The position numbers and the translations under genes were made by a program. This document shows, in pieces, positions 6,045 through 7,068 of a DNA stretch of 7,068 nt. The DNA comes from Verrucomicrobiales bacterium. GTDB lineage: Bacteria; Verrucomicrobiota; Verrucomicrobiia; Limisphaerales; UBA1100. The notes below the pieces were generated by a model, which was given only the letters and a program-made list of their open reading frames with translations, did no database searches and had not been told where the DNA came from. The stretch is from contig DPAW01000272.1 in the NCBI GenBank assembly GCA_003517285.1, forward strand, positions 1-7,068, read 5' to 3'. Each line of letters starts with the position of its first letter. The first letter of the stretch is position 1.

Positions 6045-6806
6045 ATGAATCTTATGGACCTTAGCGCCATCAAGCCTTTGCAGGACCGGCTCGAGGAGCA
6101 TCCGGTGTACGGTAAGGTCCAGAATCTGTCAGGCTTGCGGGTGTTCATGCAGCATCATGTGTTTTCGGTCTGGGACTTCATGAGTTTACTCAAGGGACTG
6201 CAACGAGAATTGGCGCCGGCTGAAACTCCGTGGCTGCCGGGCCGCTATGCCAGCGCGCAGCGGTTTATTAACGAGATCGTATTGGAAGAGGAATCGGACG
6301 AAGCACCAGCCTTGGCGGGCACGGTGCGGTATTTGAGCCATTTCGAAATGTACGTCGAATCGATGGAGGATGTGGCGGCGGACACGGCGAGTATTAATCA
6401 TTTTCTCGATCGCGTAAGACTCGATGGCGTGGATGCGGTTCTTGAAGCGGGCATTGCCCCGGCAGCCGCCAATGACTTTATGCGCACGACGTTTGAGATC
6501 GTGCAGGAAGGGAAGCTCCATGAAGTCGCCGCGGCCTTTGCGTTGGGGCGCGAGCATGTGATTCCACGGATGTTTCGGTCGTTGTTGGCCGAGATGAATA
6601 TCGACTCTGAACTGGCGCCAACCTTCCATTATTACCTCAGCCGCCACGTGGATTTGGATGAACTGGAGCACGGCCCAATGGCCATGCGCATGCTTGATGT
6701 GCTCTGCGAAGGGCATCCCTTTCGCGAGGCGGAAGCCTTGGGTGCCGCGCAAAAGGCCCTCGAGGCACGCCTGAAATTCTGGGATTCGGTCGAAAAGGTA
6801 CTATAA
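6045..6806 (+). CDS. DUF3050 family protein, probable heme-oxygenase-like fold
   Basis: The 253-residue product matches my recollection of the DUF3050 family, which is placed among the heme-oxygenase-like all-helical proteins; no reaction is established for it. Typical stretches are LRVFMQHHVFSVWDFMSLLK (31-50), RFINEIVLEEESDE (73-86), YLSHFEMYVESM (96-107), FALGREHVIPRMFRSL (165-180) and YYLSRHVDLDELEHGPMA (196-213). The last holds H201-x3-D205-x3-H209, a spacing that resembles metal-ligand helices of heme-oxygenase-like diiron oxidases. E77 or E81, H99, E101 and E170 are further candidate ligands. Metal binding is inference. No signal peptide or membrane helix is visible, so it should be cytoplasmic. 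The ATG directly follows the pheT TAG, with no gap and no clear Shine-Dalgarno; an in-frame ATG at 6054 (M4) is an alternative start. The zero spacing predicts co-transcription with pheST. Confidence 0.82.
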   Translation: MNLMDLSAIKPLQDRLEEHPVYGKVQNLSGLRVFMQHHVFSVWDFMSLLKGLQRELAPAETPWLPGRYASAQRFINEIVLEEESDEAPALAGTVRYLSHFEMYVESMEDVAADTASINHFLDRVRLDGVDAVLEAGIAPAAANDFMRTTFEIVQEGKLHEVAAAFALGREHVIPRMFRSLLAEMNIDSELAPTFHYYLSRHVDLDELEHGPMAMRMLDVLCEGHPFREAEALGAAQKALEARLKFWDSVEKVL

Positions 6807-6870
6807 ACTAGACCTGTCTTTGTAATCGATTTCCCTTCCGCGCAGCCTGTTTTTAGGGTAAATTGGTGCC

Positions 6871-7068
6871 ATGGATAACTGGGAAATCGCCTTAAGTGTA
6901 ATGGTGGGTGTGGGCCTGAGCGCGGCCTGCGGCTTTCGTGTTTTTATCCCCCCTTTGGTATTGTGCATCGCCGGCAAGGCCGGGCATGTGGCCTTTGGGC
7001 AGGAATTTGCTTGGATGGATTCCAATGTTGCTCTGGCGGCTTTTGGCTTGGCGGCGCTCCTTGAGGTG
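6871..7068 (+). CDS. DUF4126 family membrane protein, N-terminal part
   Basis: The frame is open from ATG 6871 to the window edge, giving 66 residues, with an in-frame TAA at 6859-6861 just upstream of the start. The N-terminus shows the DUF4126 hallmark GVGLSAACGFRVFIPPLVL (13-31), followed by AGKAGHVAFGQEFAWM and a second hydrophobic segment (VALAAFGLAALLEV, 53-66). Members are small, multi-pass inner-membrane proteins of unknown function, and the visible part would supply about one and a half of those helices. The nearest Shine-Dalgarno-like sequence is AGGGT at 6855-6859, 11 bases from the ATG, which is rather far. A 64-base gap separates it from the DUF3050 gene. I see neither a convincing terminator nor a promoter in that gap, so whether it belongs to the pheST transcript is open. 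Confidence 0.82.
   Translation, partial: MDNWEIALSVMVGVGLSAACGFRVFIPPLVLCIAGKAGHVAFGQEFAWMDSNVALAAFGLAALLEV

Noticed and set aside
6186..6752. Reverse-strand open frame of 188 residues opposite the DUF3050 gene
   Set aside because: It overlaps a gene with good family resemblance on the + strand and shows no domain of its own.
6807..6870. Terminator or promoter between DUF3050 and DUF4126
   Set aside because: I found no hairpin followed by a T-run and no -35/-10 pair with acceptable spacing, so no feature is claimed.
6801..7025. Reverse-strand open frame of 74 residues near the right edge
   Set aside because: The + strand frame here carries the clear DUF4126 signature; the reverse product is low-complexity and matches nothing I know.

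Overview
The window reads as an ordinary stretch of a Gram-negative-type bacterial chromosome. It carries a GT9 (lipopolysaccharide heptosyltransferase-like) gene, a ribosomal protein pair (rpmI-rplT) and the phenylalanyl-tRNA synthetase pair (pheS-pheT). My best guess for the host is a Verrucomicrobiota-type bacterium. This rests on the L20 N-terminus ([12 protein letters not shown]), the small GYF_2-domain membrane protein, and the DUF3050 and DUF4126 genes. It is recalled family resemblance, not a search result.

Layout, all genes on the + strand. (1) 1-137: C-terminal end of an unrecognised membrane protein. (2) 237-1142: a GT9 glycosyltransferase, probably acting on the LPS core or a related glycan, in visibly more AT-rich DNA than the genes after it. 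(3) 1247-1855: a small protein with a GYF_2 domain, one transmembrane helix and three 24-residue MORN-like repeats, probably starting at a GTG behind a strong Shine-Dalgarno. (4) 1867-1916: a perfect AT-rich inverted repeat directly abutting a plausible sigma70-type promoter. (5) 1952-2539: rpmI and rplT, each with an AAGGA Shine-Dalgarno 6 nt from its ATG. infC, the usual upstream partner, is absent. (6) 2555-2590: a textbook intrinsic terminator. (7) 2628-6806: pheS, pheT and a DUF3050 gene, packed with gaps of 6 and 0 nt, so very likely one transcript. (8) 6871-7068: the first 66 residues of a DUF4126 membrane protein, running off the end.

The central genes serve translation: L35 and L20 for 50S assembly, and PheS/PheT as the alpha2beta2 enzyme that charges tRNA-Phe. 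The DUF3050 protein directly after pheT looks like a heme-oxygenase-fold, possibly metal-binding, protein and is the least understood complete gene here. I see no mobile element, CRISPR array, tRNA, rRNA, phage gene or defence island, and nothing that amounts to a new system. The findings below are modest ones. No gene-free stretch exceeds about 105 bases.
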